Below are positions 34,255 to 47,475 of a stretch of DNA of 64,000 nt, piece by piece (positions within the stretch are counted from its first letter, which is position 1; every line of letters starts with the position of its first letter). The stretch spans positions 1-64,000 of the forward strand of contig WNNJ02001952.1 in the NCBI GenBank assembly GCA_012934845.2. Reading direction: 5' to 3'. Made by a program: the position numbers and the translations under genes. Below the pieces are notes generated by a model, which saw nothing but the letters and a program-made list of their open reading frames with translations, had not been told where the DNA came from and did not search any database. The DNA is from Pomphorhynchus laevis. Lineage: Eukaryota; Acanthocephala; Palaeacanthocephala; Echinorhynchida; Pomphorhynchidae.

Positions 34255-34900
34255 TTCTCTTGATGACCCTTAATCCTTATTCTGATACAACGTATGTTAT
34301 GCATTAGTCAATTCATAACAATTGATATTTATTTAAAATTAAAATTTAACTTGATATAAGAATATATAATCTTATAGCAATTATTTATAATTATTTATTA
34401 TCTAATTAATTTAATTTTTTATAAATATTAAATAATATACTTTGTATTAGAATAAAGTACCCTAGATAATCAAATTTAATCAGAATAAATACGTCAATAG
34501 CAGGTATTTGCACCGTTGCTATGTTGTGTTGCTTAATAGGGACTGAACACTGATTATATAGCAGTTTGTCCTAATGACCTCTTATTCTTCTACATTGTAT
34601 ACTATTTAATTAATAAATTTATAAAAATTGACTTTTATTTTAAATTTCAATTTTTAATTCTAACTTTATATAAGTAATATAATATCTTATAATAATTATA
34701 TTTTTTTATAATTATTCATTATTTAATTATTTAATTATTTAATTATTATTTTTTATTTTTATCATTATGTCTAATTTATAAATAATTTAAATATGACATT
34801 TTAATTTTAACTTTATAGATATATATATTACATAGAACCTTATAAAATAAGTTATTATTTATCATTATTTTTAATTTATATACAGTATAAAATACGAAGA
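34255..34900 (+). repeat. two sense Penelope tail copies
   Basis: A partial copy at 34255-34430 begins tgatgacccttaatccttat. A longer copy from 34435 begins with tactttgtattagaataaag and has aaatacgtcaatagcagg, ttgctatgttgtgttgctta and tgattatatagcagtttgtc, then the cttattcttctacattgtat region and AT-rich sequence to about 34900. The GC-rich core has decayed. Confidence 0.75.
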
Positions 34901-35820
34901 TTGTATTATTTATTTTGTCTTATCCAAAATTAATATTCCTAGTTTTTTCAAAGTTTTTCTTTGAATTGAATCAGTTTTATAAAAACGGATTTAATTAGAT
35001 GAAAATTATTTGTGTTACCCGCATTTTTCATAAATTTAAGATGAAAAATCACATCAATCATGATTTCATTGTAGCTAAACTATATTGTAACAGATATTTT
35101 GTATAACTTAAAAATTGATATCTCATTTAATAAATCGATTAGTAAGAATAATTAATAAATATTTTCCAATTTTTACTTTTTTAATTAAAAAAATTAAATT
35201 TATCTGTATTTTAATCTTCAATGCGATTATCGTAAATTTAATAAAACGATTTAGCACATGGAAAAGTATTGAAATCTCAGCATTTACACATTTTAAATAT
35301 GCAATTTTTATACTTAATCTTAAACTTTTTATATAATTCATTATCTTCATAAACTGGCGAATTCAGATAAATAGATTTTTATATTAATAAATAAATGTTA
35401 TATTAATAAATAAATGTTTACATTAAAAGAATGTAATCCCAAAGTTTATTCGAATCTGTAATCAAACAAATCGAAGTTAGAACACTAATTTTGGTAATAT
35501 ACTCGCCTCACATAACATTCTGGGTTTTATTGTTATTTTATAACTGAACATTTAATAAAAGCTGAATAATATATTTTAAGTTCTCTAAATAGAATATTAA
35601 GTTGGTCAGGTGTATACTACTATTATCACAGTAGGTAATTTATAATATACCAAGATTCAGTGCTATCCATTTAAAGTTTAAACTTGACTTTTTAAATTAT
35701 ACAATTAAATACTGGTATATACATTCCTTAATATACATAAAAATATTTACAGCTCTAAGCTTTTACGTCAAACAACAATAAGATATAAACAAACAGTATA
35801 ATAACTTGTTTTATTAAAAG
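34900..35820. other. AT-rich spacer, no gene seen
   Basis: The overlapping opposite-strand frames at 35115-35350 are Ile/Lys/Phe-rich chance products of the base composition. Nothing else was recognised. Confidence 0.55.
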
Positions 35821-35824
35821 TTTT

Positions 35825-36345
35825 AGATATCTAACTTATAAAAATTGGTTTGTCAAAAAGGTAATTTATGTCGATGAGGAATTGAGTGCTGAAAGACAAA
35901 TTGAGTCTTTCAGCACTCAATTTGTATATATATTAAAAATATATACACATATATTTTGAAATATTTTTAGGATGAGAAAACATTTAAATTAAATTTTATG
36001 AAATATATCATTCAAAGGTATAAATTAGCTTTTCAAACAGGTAATTTATACCGATGAAAAATTAGGTGTTTATTAATTTTTAAGATGAGAAATCGTTTAA
36101 ATTAAATTTTATAAAATATAACATTTAATGTCATAGATTACCTTTTCAAAACGATAATTTATACCCATGACATATTGGGTGTTTATTAATTTTAAAAAGG
36201 AGAAACCATTTAAATTAAATTTTATAAAATATATTATTTAAAGGTATAAATTAGCTATTCAAAAAGGTAATTTATATCGATAACATATTGGGTGCTTATT
36301 AATTTTTAAGATGAGAAATCATTTAAATTAAATGTCTTACTGAAT
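35825..36345 (+). repeat. four-unit tandem repeat, period about 113 bp
   Basis: Units begin near 35840, 36014, 36126 and 36240. Each has a gtataaattagcttttcaaa-like start, a ggtaatttataccgatga block, gggtgtttattaattttta and gagaaatcatttaaattaaa. The first unit is longer because it carries a hairpin-forming insert. Confidence 0.85.
35880..35922. repeat. perfect 18-bp hairpin
   Basis: The arms are aattgagtgctgaaagac (35880-35897) and gtctttcagcactcaatt (35905-35922), with a 7-base loop aaattga. It interrupts the first unit of the 113-bp array at the place where the other units read attgggtg. Confidence 0.95.
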
Positions 36346-39300
36346 ATTTGAATATAGAAACTTACGAGAAAACGTAGGTGCAATGAACTTTGTTATGTTA
36401 TAATAGCGTTGTAACTAAGATTTTAAGAGGTAAGATAATTTTGTAGATTTTACGATATATGGATTTTGATGTGTTACAGAATGAAATAAGTAGTAACTTA
36501 TCAGTAAATCAGGTAATTTACTTTATCCAGCGTGTAAAAGACGCATATACAGACAGAGATATAATACACTAAAATATGAATGTCCCACAAAATGTTGATT
36601 ATCGTTATCTTGTTTTTCTATATATTGTTCAAGTATCCCGAACCTTAATATTTCTTTATTCTCTTTTTCTGCTGATTCTATCCAAAGTTGTGTTATACAG
36701 ACATAGATTCAGAATTATTAATGTCATATGAGTGACATTTTAATATAGAAATATTGGTTGGCATCTTTCACTGAGTTTTACGTATAAATAATAATTGTTT
36801 CTTAAACTTAAAATATGTTAAATAACTCATTTAAAATATAATCTTCAGTTTTATAATTAAAATATAATTTTATTTTTCGGGTTAAAAAGTTCAAGTACAA
36901 AAAAGGAATTTTAATTAATAAATAAATTTAAAATGATTAAATATTCGGAAATGACTTTATCAAAAAGAATCGTAACATTTATAAAATACAATTAATCACC
37001 ATAATTCAAAATAATGTTTCTGAACATAAATTAGTTAAAATATTCATTCCTAAATTAGTTTTATAAATATTTATAATTTTCATAAGATAAATGCTAAAAA
37101 TTATAAAATGTTTATAAATATAACTTACAAGTTTTGACAAATGTTTATGTATTAAAACAAACAATTAATTACATTTGAACATAATTGATCTTAATTGTGA
37201 CAGTATTGAAGCTCTAGATTATTTTTGATTATTTTCGTGCTTACTGCAGAAATTGATTTACACACAAAACCAAACTTGCAATATAAAATCGCAATTTGTA
37301 GCTCAAATAATTTAAAAACTTTGTTTTGATAATTAAAAATTTTTATTCTCTATAATTAATGAATAAAAAAATTAAAAATTAATTTTGGCAAGTGTGCATT
37401 ATAATGAGCTTATTTATGTTAAAACAGTAGTCAAAAATTTGAACAAATATCAAAATTTTGCTTAATAACTAAATAAAAATTGATTAACCAAACAAAATTT
37501 GTCTTTGTCAATCCTAATTTTTTCATTGATCTACTCTTTTATTGCATTATAAAATAAAACGATATTTAATAAAATATGATATTTTATTGCATTTTCATGC
37601 ATTATGAGGTTAATTTGATATTGTGAAATAGTTCAGCATAGCATAGAAATATATTGTATGTCTAATAAAATTATTTTTCTTATTATTTTAACTTATAAAT
37701 AATTGACCTTATAAAATATTTCCTCTATTTGTCACTATATTGTAAATCACACTTACAAAGTTTACATCACTTGCAATACAAATTACATAAGGTTCAAATA
37801 ATTCGTGTAATGAAGTAAATGTGCTGTGATGCCAATCCTTTTTAACTGTATTTTGTATTGGTTTTTGTATCAACGAATAAATGTTTTGCCCTTTAAAAAT
37901 ATATTTATTTTGATTTATATTATTTGCAATATATTGGCTCTCCTAAATTGGCTGTAATAATGTATCGAATGTCATCACTTGTCTTTTAAGGAGCCTGTCA
38001 TCAAGCGGAGCGAGGAACACGAAAGCGCATTGACTGTTTACTTATTAGTATAGAACTGGTTATACTAATGTGGTAATAACGGTACAATATAACGATTAAC
38101 GTTTAATAGTCAATTTACGCATAACGAGCTGTATACATCGATTCGTACACCAGAACTTAAGATAATAATTGCGCGAATTAATTCGATCTCTCTATTTAAC
38201 ATCCAAGCTTATTGTATTTAAAAAATATAAATTAAAAATTATCAAAATGATTTTATTTTTTATTTCATTATTAATTCATTATTTTACAATGTAAAATATG
38301 CATGCGTTTTATATGCATATATATGTACATATATTGTGTAAGATACAATTAATACAATCCAATATGCAATACAAGGAGCATTTATTAAAGCTATTTATAT
38401 TAGTCCTTTTTGTTATGAATCGAAAGGGACAGAGTAGAAGAAAATTCGATTTATTTGTATTGTACATAATATATAGCGTACAAATTTTACACATTAAGTT
38501 GGATCATTTGATTTTCAATATGATGAAGTTTTAATTTATTTTTTTATTTTAAATCATTAAAATTATCTAAAATTATCGCTGATTGTTTAAAAATCGAACG
38601 ATATTATTTAATTTGGTAAAATTAATATTACAATTAAATAATATTAAGTTTGCATTGTGTCTAACTACAATTAACAAATGAATAATGGATCGCAATTATA
38701 TATTTAATAAGATTGGAAATAATCTAAATTATTAAATATTATCTAAATAAACAATTATTACATTTTCAAATGTTTTAGGTATCTTAGAAAATAAAATTAA
38801 TCAAAAATATATTAATCAAATTTATTTGAGATAAATGTGAAGCGATATGGACCCAAATCATCTACCCGCTTTGACAATGTTTTTTACCGTATAGACCTTA
38901 AATTGCCAAAAATTTCATACTGTTTGAAGATATTAAATTTAAAATTGACTTGCAATTTTAAAACCATAAATTTTCGATCAAAGTATACTATCACCACATT
39001 ATAGATATATAAAATATTTTTATTTTTTAACACTGTATTTAATTGATAAACTAATAAACTATTGTTTAAAATAACCCACATTATAATATTTTGTTAATTT
39101 TAATTTTGTTTTTTATTATACTTAATTTATCAATGAAAAGCATTATATTAAATATTTGTGATTTTTTCACAATAAAGAATTTATCTCAGACCCAATTTCA
39201 AGATTCGTCTTTTTTATATACGCTTAGATGTATGTAAAGAAATAGGCTTTGCACTCTTGACAACTCTTAGAGTGCTTCTTCAAAACATGAGTGAATTTAA

Positions 39301-40325
39301 ATTTAAAAAAAATATATTTTTTTAAATTAATAAATTGCATTTATTTAATTAAATTGTAAATATCATTGCATTTTTTTGTCAGAAATTCAGGAACTCATTT
39401 GGACAATAGAATTCTAAAACTTATAGTTAAGTTGACATTTAATCTAACTTAAATATTAAATATAATATTTATTATATTTATAATATTGTAATATTATAAT
39501 ATTTATAATATTTATTAAATATTATAAGTATGATTATATAAGTATTAATTATACTTAATAATAAGTTTATTTAAAAATATATATTATAAATGATACTATA
39601 AAATATATTATGTTTACTTAAAAACATGATTTAATATAATATAAAAATAAGTTTACTTAAAAATAAGTAACCTTTTAAGGATATAACCTTAAAATAGGTT
39701 ATATATGATAAATTGTCAAATATAATTTAAAAAAGAATCGTATATTTTTATATTTATATTCTATTATACAAAATGATATTATTGTAACTTATCGATTGAT
39801 AGAAAAATCCAATAAATAACTAAACTTTACAGTTCACTTACCGATTTCACGAGCACATAACATTAAATCAAATATTATAATATAATATTACATAAATATT
39901 CCTATAATATAATAATAGCAGCGAGCATGTGAATTTTGGATTAAAATCTCATTGTGTTAATAATTTTGTTCTTTCTTTCTGGCTTCAATCTCTAAACCAA
40001 AAATAATACCTGCAGGGAAACCATGCTTTATATTTTAATTCTTGGGTGTATTGATGATTTAAAATAATAAAAATACTTCCCGTTAGATACTTCACAAATA
40101 TTATTTAACAAATAAATTTTTATTACATGCGTTAATACGAACGTTTAATTTTTATACTTTTTGACGCAAAGAAAATAAGTTTTACAGATTTATGGACTAA
40201 TTATAACACCTTAATTAACCACTAGGGCTATATAAATTTCTTTAATTTTGGTCAAATAATTGAGGATATAGTGTCTATAAATTGACTGTAGAGAAGTTAA
40301 AATGACCAGTGTGTAGAACTCTAGG
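36346..40325. other. long gene-poor AT-rich stretch
   Basis: No gene recognised. Overlapping frames on both strands at 38298-38534 and 38309-38494 and one at 38884-39081 look like chance open frames. A less AT-rich island at about 37980-38200 has no recognisable coding motif. Confidence 0.5.
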
Positions 40326-40330
40326 AATCT

Positions 40331-40406
40331 AATTGCATGTAAAATTGCTTTCACATGCTAATTGTATGTAAAGTTGCTTTTATATGCTAATTGCATGCAA
40401 AATTGG
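40331..40406 (+). repeat. 29-bp tandem repeat, about 2.6 units
   Basis: The unit starts aattgcatgtaaaattgctt and ends atgct, occurs twice almost identically, then partially a third time. Confidence 0.85.
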
Positions 40407-41481
40407 TAGGTAAGAAATCGTATATATTGGTAGCTATGTCATACTCAGATAGCAAGGGCATCTCAATTCTTTGTCATTTAAAACATTGTGAAATTAGAAA
40501 TTAAACTCGAATAAAACTGTAAAATACAAATAATTAGAATATAGACTCAAATTTAGTTTGTAAATACATAATTGAAATGCTTACACTTTGTACTTAAAAA
40601 TAAAATAATTTAAAAAAGTTAAAAAATGAAAATGATTTTACTAAGGATTTGAATAGATTCAGAATTTGTTCGATTTGAAATATGACGATTTGATTATTAA
40701 GTGTTTTTTTTCCAATAAACTAATTGATTTCAATTTTTTTGATCGAACAAATTATTTAGTTAATGAAATCCATTAATTTCATTGTTTTTGTGATTTCAGG
40801 TTGTAGGAACTGCTAAACATCGTATTTTATATAATAAAACTATGTTGATAGTCGTAGCTATCTAAATCATTTAATTTAATGTATAAAAATAGTCTTCCGG
40901 ATTCTTTAATTTATAAAAATTATATAATTATTCGTTTATTATTTGGAGAAATTATCAATAATTTAAGAACGGATTAATTTCGTAGTCTAAGGTATTAATT
41001 TTATATATGTTGTCTAATATCATATAATTAATAATAATAAATAAATTATAATTAATATAATTAATATTTAATTAATATATAATTAATTAATTATCATATA
41101 ATTAATATAAATAAATTATTTATTTATTTATTATTAATTTATGATTATCAGTGTTTGTAAATAGAAACCTTTATAGATGGAAGTTTAACACTAATATTTC
41201 TTATTTAGAAATCTTATTTTGGATAAAAATTGGTTAACTTAATTAGTAATATGATAATGAATTCCGAATAAAATCTTGAAAATAAACTTAAGAGATAAAA
41301 TAAATACATTTAAGATTTTTAGTATATTTTCTTTACTTCTTAAACACACAATAATATAAAATGAGACCCGAATAACAGATTTACCGACAACTTTTATCGT
41401 CGTCGCGAGTTTTATAACGAAGCCCTGCTCCCAGGGCTTTTTTTCATACACAATCTCATCAGAACATGTAGTTAACTACAA

Positions 41482-43991
41482 ATGATACGAGGTAAACCAT
41501 CATCAATGTCGCTGCGTTGCATCAGCAATGGGGTGGCATTCACGTTCAAAAACTGTAAGTACACTCATCAACTTGTAGAGCCCCTCATTATACTAATGAA
41601 TGGCTACATGGATCCTTTGCGGCTCTGATCAGCTTGTCTAAATATCAATCAGCTAATTGAGAGAGCAAATATTTGATGACGACATAGATACAAATAAAGT
41701 TGCAATAATCTCAGATTTGATTCATAAAAACGGCATACCATCATTCATACAAGTGTACATTGAATATTTTCAAAATACGTAAAGTTGTTATACATTGACA
41801 GCAAAATCTAATGATCATCAAAAACGTACTTCTGTTAATTTGTTAATCTTTTATGGATTTGCTACTTGTGTAACACCAGAACAACAAATCGCTTTAAAAA
41901 TTGATGTGGCTTTCGGTCATTGTATTATACACAGAATCCATTTAAAGAAAACGTAATCATGAGAAAATATATGTCAAGAGGCGTGTGAGTTGTTGTGGGA
42001 TTAAAATAACATTATTTTCTAACATTTCGGAAGTACAAACGCTGCAAAGCTCAATAGAATCGAATATTTAATGCAGAAAAGGATTCGCGCAAATACGTCA
42101 TACAAATTATGACTTTGTTATCTTAACGGCCATCTTCGAGGATGTTATTATTCAAGCGGGAAACAAACATCTGGTAGTTCAACAAATTCGTTGATCAATG
42201 CCTTAATGTATAAATTGATGCTTACTCAGTTCGGTAACTATTAGCGAGACATTGCAGATGTTTACACTGAGATGGCTGTCTACCTGTCGTTTGAAACAAT
42301 CCCGACAAGTGTTTTGGATGCTTTCCTGTCGTGCCGCTTACTAGGCTTAATAAGAAAGAAGACGAAATACAACGTCAGTAAAGCAAATAAGTAAGAAATA
42401 AGTAAGCAAATCTTATTGACTATAAGAGATAACATCCTAGAGGTCGGCAAAACAATTCAACATTGAGCTTCGCAATGACATTAATTTCGCATAATTGGAT
42501 TCGAATCTTCAAATGAAGAGTACCATCCGAATCAGAATTATGACTTTTAGCTGTGGATGCAAAAATTGCATTCAAGCTTATCAATTGAAATGTGTCACCG
42601 CATAACATACAATATGTACGCTCTGAATTATCACATACTCTAAAGAATATATACTCCACTAGTGAACAGCTCGTAATCAAGGAGCAAAGTATGATCAAGT
42701 GTAAGATTTACTCAGATATACTCCTTAAGCGATGTTGCCCGTGGAATGACATTGCTACCGTTTGTAAAATAGATTGAAGCATATGTTTCCTTTATTGAAG
42801 CACATGGTAGGCGGACGACGCTAATTTTGTGGTACTCGAAAAGAGCTCGCGTCCGTGTAAAATATTCTTAAAAATATTTGTTCGAAGTATGGAAATTATA
42901 TGAACTCATGCAAGACTCAGATCTTACATAGATCTGGAAAGAAAATGAACAAGCAATATGTACGGAATAATATCAAAATTGGCCATAATTGAGTCAAAAT
43001 TCTAGGTGTGCCAATTAGTAGTGAAGATTTTATACATGAAGTGGCAAACAAACGTAGCATCGAATGAACAAAACTTATTGATGATTTGGCCAGTGCAGTT
43101 TCTCTTGATCTTCAATGTGCTTATTCGTGTCAGGTAAAATCAATTCAATAGAAATTAATACATTTAGTTAGATCAGTTTATGAAATCGCCAGTCCTATGT
43201 CCAAAATAATTTTACAAGAAAAATGGTCATAAACCTTATTCAAACAAGAAATTCCAGCAAATCTAGCTGTTTGTATCATGTCTCTATACTCCTGCAGGGG
43301 GCTGGAATTTTTGATCCGTATTTAACTGCATGCTTGGAGTATGAATGATTCAATCACACGACAGAAACTTTTAATACCGGAATGACATGATCCCAGGGTA
43401 TTCAAATCAGCTTATAAGACATGTAAAGATTAATGTTGTATCGTTATAATTAAGTGCACTACCGAAAACAAGACAGGGATACCATATGAAGGTGACACCC
43501 TTCTCTGATGTCATGTGTGTTCGATAAGGCTTGACACCGAAAGGTGTGACCAATCCACCTTGTTGTTGATTAAAGCTAATCGATGCATCACGCTTACCGT
43601 CAGGCAAAAGATGTGGAATGATTATAATCAGACAAAATGCAGAAAGAGAAAGTATTGCATAATATTTGTCACCGGCTTATCAGAATGTACAAATCGAAAG
43701 TTTGAGCGAACGTTTATCGACGTCTGCACATTCAACTCCTTAGCTCAATCTTACTCGATAGTTGGTTCACAAGCATCAGTTAAATATAATGAAAATATAA
43801 CACTCACAAAGACGATGAGAGTCGAATGGTTATACCAAGACAAATTCGCTCCTGCTGTATTCGATGGAATTAGGCAGGATATCAGCAAACTCTTAAAGGC
43901 TTGGTGGTATTATATACTTCTATACACAGAAAATCTAATCAACATTAAACGTGTAATATTTTTTAAGATCGCAAAAGCAGCGTCTGCTTAG
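41482..43991 (+). mobile_element. RT element with restriction-like nuclease, copy 2 (strongly decayed)
   Basis: This is the same family as 13362-16450. The start MIRGKPSSMSLRC, with SNG and a KNC later, aligns without gaps to the N-terminus of copy 1. A CRLLGLIRKKTKYNVSKA-like segment near 42330-42385 corresponds to SRLIPLSKSHGTRSIGIGD. LAVDAKIAFKLINLKMC near 42545-42600 corresponds to motif A (VDADNAFNRINRK). VKILGVPISSEDFIHEVANK near 42990-43055 matches KVLGSPIGNDVYV. Another frame (43515-43991) holds ERTFIDVCTFNSLAQSYS of the nuclease and FAPAVFDGIRQDISKLLKAW. Stops and frame changes are much more frequent than in copy 1, so it is older. The frames at 42420-42698, minus strand, and 43407-43607, minus strand, are shadows. 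Confidence 0.75.
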
Positions 43992-44039
43992 TTGAGTTGA
44001 AAATATCACAAGCAGACAGATTTGGATTTTTTTGAAAAT

Positions 44040-44810
44040 CTTCTGAAAAACTAGCATTTATGGGCCGGTTTGATTGAATCCTGTGACTGTAATTTTAATA
44101 TAAATTAAGAAATATATATTCAGAATTATTGTTTATGATTATTCACTATAATTCAATAATTCATCAACTATTTTTAATAATAATTTATTATTCTTTAATA
44201 ATTGTTGATTATTCAATATCATGATTGTTCATTTCTTCCTTTTGATGTCAAATTACTTAATCTGCATAAACAACGAATATTCGTCAAATTTGTCACGAAT
44301 TTGACGAATTTATATTACTTTGTTTAATACAAAGTCTTATTGTGAATATTAAATTCACATTGCTGTTTCACAAATCTTAAAATATCAAAGACTAACAATA
44401 TTAGCTTTACTCTTGTAATAGACTTGTAGTTTTGGTTATAAACAAATTAAAAAAATGTATATTTTTTAAATTTTTGATTATTCTAATTCAGTAATTAATT
44501 ATTTAGTTATGCCCATGAACTTTTCGATATATAATTTTCACTCATGGATATATTTTATGTAATTTTTCCCAAATATGATTCAAGCGCATGCTCTGTAAAC
44601 TAAAAGAACCCATGAATTTCTAAAACACGATTTTTCACTTTTTCTCTACCTTGAGACTTTAGAGATCCCATAGTGTTTCTATAACATAAATAACTAAAAT
44701 AAAATAAGATGACCTAGACAAGAACTATATAAATTACATTTAAAAATAAAAAGATAATATTGTTTATGTTTGATATTCTAAATTTAAAATAAAATTTGAT
44801 ATTCTTTTAT
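44040..44810. other. AT-rich spacer, no gene seen
   Basis: The stretch contains a short palindromic tcgtcaaatttgtcacgaat then ttgacgaattt segment near 44280-44310. Otherwise nothing was recognised. Confidence 0.5.
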
Positions 44811-44814
44811 TTTA

Positions 44815-45345
44815 AATTTAAATTTTTAATTTTTTCATCGTCTGTTATTTATTAGTCATTTCATAAAAAATGACTTTTATTTTAAATTTCAATTTAAAAT
44901 TTTAACTTGATATAAGTTATATAAAATTTTATATAATAATTATTTATAATTACTTATTATTTAATTTTTTTATTTATTTTATTTAGCATTATTTTTAATT
45001 AATAAATAATATAAAATACATAGACTCAGCTGATCTGATACTTTAGCTGTGTCATTAATGAATCACCGTTAGAGGATTCTTATCATTCTTCAATTATGGC
45101 CTTTTCACATTAATTGATTAGAAGTGCATTTAGCATTATTTTTAATATTTAGCATTATTTTTAATTAATAAATAATATAAAATACATAGACTCAGCTGAT
45201 CTGATACTTTAGCTGTGTCATTAATGAATCACCGTTAGAGGATTCTTATCATTCTTCAATTATGGCCTTTTCACATTAATTGATTAGAAGTGTATACAAT
45301 TCTAGTCATAAGTTGATGGATATATTGATGGATAATAAACAATAT
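44815..45345 (+). repeat. sense Penelope tail pieces with a 146-bp direct duplication
   Basis: The tail markers catcgtctgttatttattag and tcatttcataaaaaatgact lead to the terminus aaatacatagactcagctga. The terminal part plus about 100 bases of flank (44981-45126) recurs at 45147-45292 and looks identical by eye. A stub at 45325-45355 carries gatggataataaacaatatg, the RT C-terminus end of yet another copy. Confidence 0.85.
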
Positions 45346-45359
45346 GCTTTGTATAAATC

Positions 45360-45745
45360 AGATCAATTAACTAAGTCTACGTATTTCATATTATGAATAT
45401 ACTAAAAATAAAGATAAATAATAAATAATTATATAAGATTTTACATAATTTATATTTATATCAAGTTTAAATAATAAATTGAAATTTAAACTCAATTGTT
45501 ATGAATTGACTAATAAATAACAAACGATGTTTAAGAAAAAGGACTAGAGGTCATAAAGAGAAAGTGCTATGTACTCAGGTTTCGGCCCCTAACTCCTTTA
45601 CCCAACATAACAGCGGGCCAAATACATGCTAATGACGTATTTCCTTTGATGAAATTTATTTAGTGTACCTTATTCTAATACAAAGTATATTATTTATTTT
45701 ATTTATTATTTATTTATATTATTTATTATCCATTCGTAAAAAATC
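45360..45745 (-). repeat. antisense Penelope tail copy
   Basis: The copy begins at the terminus (cagatcaattaactaagtct acgtattt) and includes tgaattgactaataaataac, the core with gtgctatgtactcaggtttc, cggcccctaactcc, aacataacagcgggcc and cgtatttcctttgatga, and the RT-side end ttatccattcgtaaa. It faces the sense stub just to its left. Confidence 0.85.
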
Positions 45746-45954
45746 AGCTTGATAGTTTTAATTTGTTTTATTTATTTTATTTTAATTTACTTGTTGATTT
45801 ATACTTTTTCATTATAAAAAATTAAAAAGTTCACACTTGCTTAAAAATTAGCAGCAAAATAATGTTATTTCAAGAATGCACACTTTCAGTATTTATGACA
45901 TAGGTTATATTACCGGGAAAACAAAGTCCACAAGTCAATAATATTTTGTCAGTA

Positions 45955-46410
45955 GAACAAACCAGATCAGATAACTGGGTCTACGTATTTTTTACGATAT
46001 AAATAAAAAATAAAAATAAAATAAATAATAAATGAAAATTAATAAATAACTAATAAATATTCCATAGTTTCAGTATTTCAGACAGAGGTTATATTACCGG
46101 ATATCGAGTCTACGTATTTTATACTAATATAAATAAAACAAACGATAAAATAAATAATAAATAAAAATTAATAAAATTAATAAATAACTAATAAAATTAA
46201 ATAATTATATAAGATTTTATACTATTTATATCAAATTAAAATAAAAAATTGAAATTGAAAATAAACGTCATTTTTATGAATTGACTAATAAATAACAGAC
46301 GATGTATCATAATAAGAATTAGAGGTTATCATAGGAACTAATATGTTATCAGGTTTCGACCTCTATTTCAAGTTACGGCCCCTATTCCTCTTTTAATGTG
46401 TTAGAAATTA
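45955..46410 (-). repeat. two overlapping antisense Penelope tail pieces
   Basis: Two termini occur in succession, agataactgggtctacgtat near 45968 and ggatatcgagtctacgtatt near 46098. A full AT-rich part follows, with tgaattgactaataaataac and acgatgtatcataataag, then the start of the core (atgttatcaggtttcgacct). The core is cut at about 46400. Confidence 0.75.
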
Positions 46411-46554
46411 TCATCATTTAAAAATCACACCGTTGCGGAAAGGTTAGATTTTATAGAATTTATATTTATATCAACTTAAATTTGATTATATTAATTATAT
46501 TTAATTATATTTGATTATTATAATTGTCTCGAATATAAATACTTACAATAATAT

Positions 46555-47160
46555 ATCAAATCAGCTAACTGAGTCTACGTATTTAATATAATTATAAAAT
46601 AAACAAAACATAATAATGCTAAATCAAAATTTAATAATTAAATAATAAAATAAATAATTGTTTTTAGATTTTCTATAATTTAAATCGAGTTAAAATAAAA
46701 AAATTGAAATTTAAAATAAACGTCATTTTTATGAATTGACTAATAAATAACAGACGTTGTATCAGAATAAGACTTAGAGGTCATCAGGAAGAACTGCTAT
46801 ACTATCAGGTTTAGGCGCCTAACTCCTCTACCCAACATATCAGCGGGGCCAAATACATGCTATCTAGTATCTTATTCTAATACAATGTATATTATTTATT
46901 ATTCATCCATAAAAATTTCCCACCTAAGAGTTTAAATTTATTCTTTATATTATTGTGTTGATTTATATATTTTACTATTTTCTGCTTGATGTTATTTTTA
47001 TAGTAACCTAGTTTAAAATATGCATCTATTAAATTATTTAAATGATTTTGAAGAAAGCCAATATTATTACATATTGTTGCAATTCTTAAAATTTCATTAT
47101 TTAATGTATTATATTTTATATTATATTGTATGCATAAATGCTCATGCAAAAATACGTTTC
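46555..47160 (-). mobile_element. Penelope copy: RT C-terminus joined to its tail
   Basis: On the minus strand the frame 47149-46892 encodes HEHLCIQYNIKYNTLNNEIL, RIATICNNIGFLQNHLNN and, at its end, KLLGGKFLWMNNK. It closely matches the thumb region of the RT at 5060-5210. Directly after its stop the tail begins and runs to the terminus at about 46555 (tcagctaactgagtctacgt on the plus strand). This copy shows that the dispersed tail repeat is the 3' region of this Penelope family and that no GIY-YIG domain lies between RT and tail. The element is 5'-truncated at about 47160. Confidence 0.88.
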
Positions 47161-47393
47161 TTGTAAATTAATTATTTTATATTTTGTAAATAATATAATT
47201 ATAATATCATATCAATTCTTAAATTTCATTATATATAAGAGCAACGACAAATTCACATAAAATTTTGTTAATAAATTAAATGATTTAAATGATTTTAAAT
47301 TGCTGATTTTAAATTATTGATAAATAATTATTGGAGCTGAATCCAAATATGGAAACTATTTCTCTAACCAGATCTAATAATTATTTTATAAAT

Positions 47394-47475
47394 AATTATT
47401 AGAGCTGGACCAAAGGAAAGAAGAAATTATTTTTGATATTTCGCTAACTTTTGTTAGCATCTTCAGAAAATTGCC
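47394..47475. mobile_element. foldback element 2, left half
   Basis: aattattagagctggaccaa, then gatatttcgctaacttttgt and tagcatcttcagaaaattgc match the left arm of the foldback family. The right arm is missing or replaced by a short repeat of ctacaaacagat at 47476-47525. Confidence 0.75.

Noticed and set aside
35825-36345. CRISPR-like array
   Set aside because: The unit is about 113 bp with no short conserved repeat and unique spacer pattern. It is an ordinary tandem repeat in animal DNA.
38298-38534. Overlapping open frames on both strands
   Set aside because: Ile, Tyr, Lys and Cys-rich translations reflect AT-rich sequence. No family resemblance and no splice context.
41415-41450. Hairpin aagccctg/cagggctt followed by a T run, resembling a bacterial terminator
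   Set aside because: The window is eukaryotic and the hairpin lies just upstream of a decayed retroelement. No bacterial gene is near. Probably chance or part of the element leader.
41239-41451. Minus-strand open frame of 70 residues
   Set aside because: It has no motif, overlaps the leader of the RT/nuclease element and has AT-driven composition.
42420-42698. 92-residue minus-strand frame
   Set aside because: It is the reverse shadow of the decayed RT palm region of copy 2.
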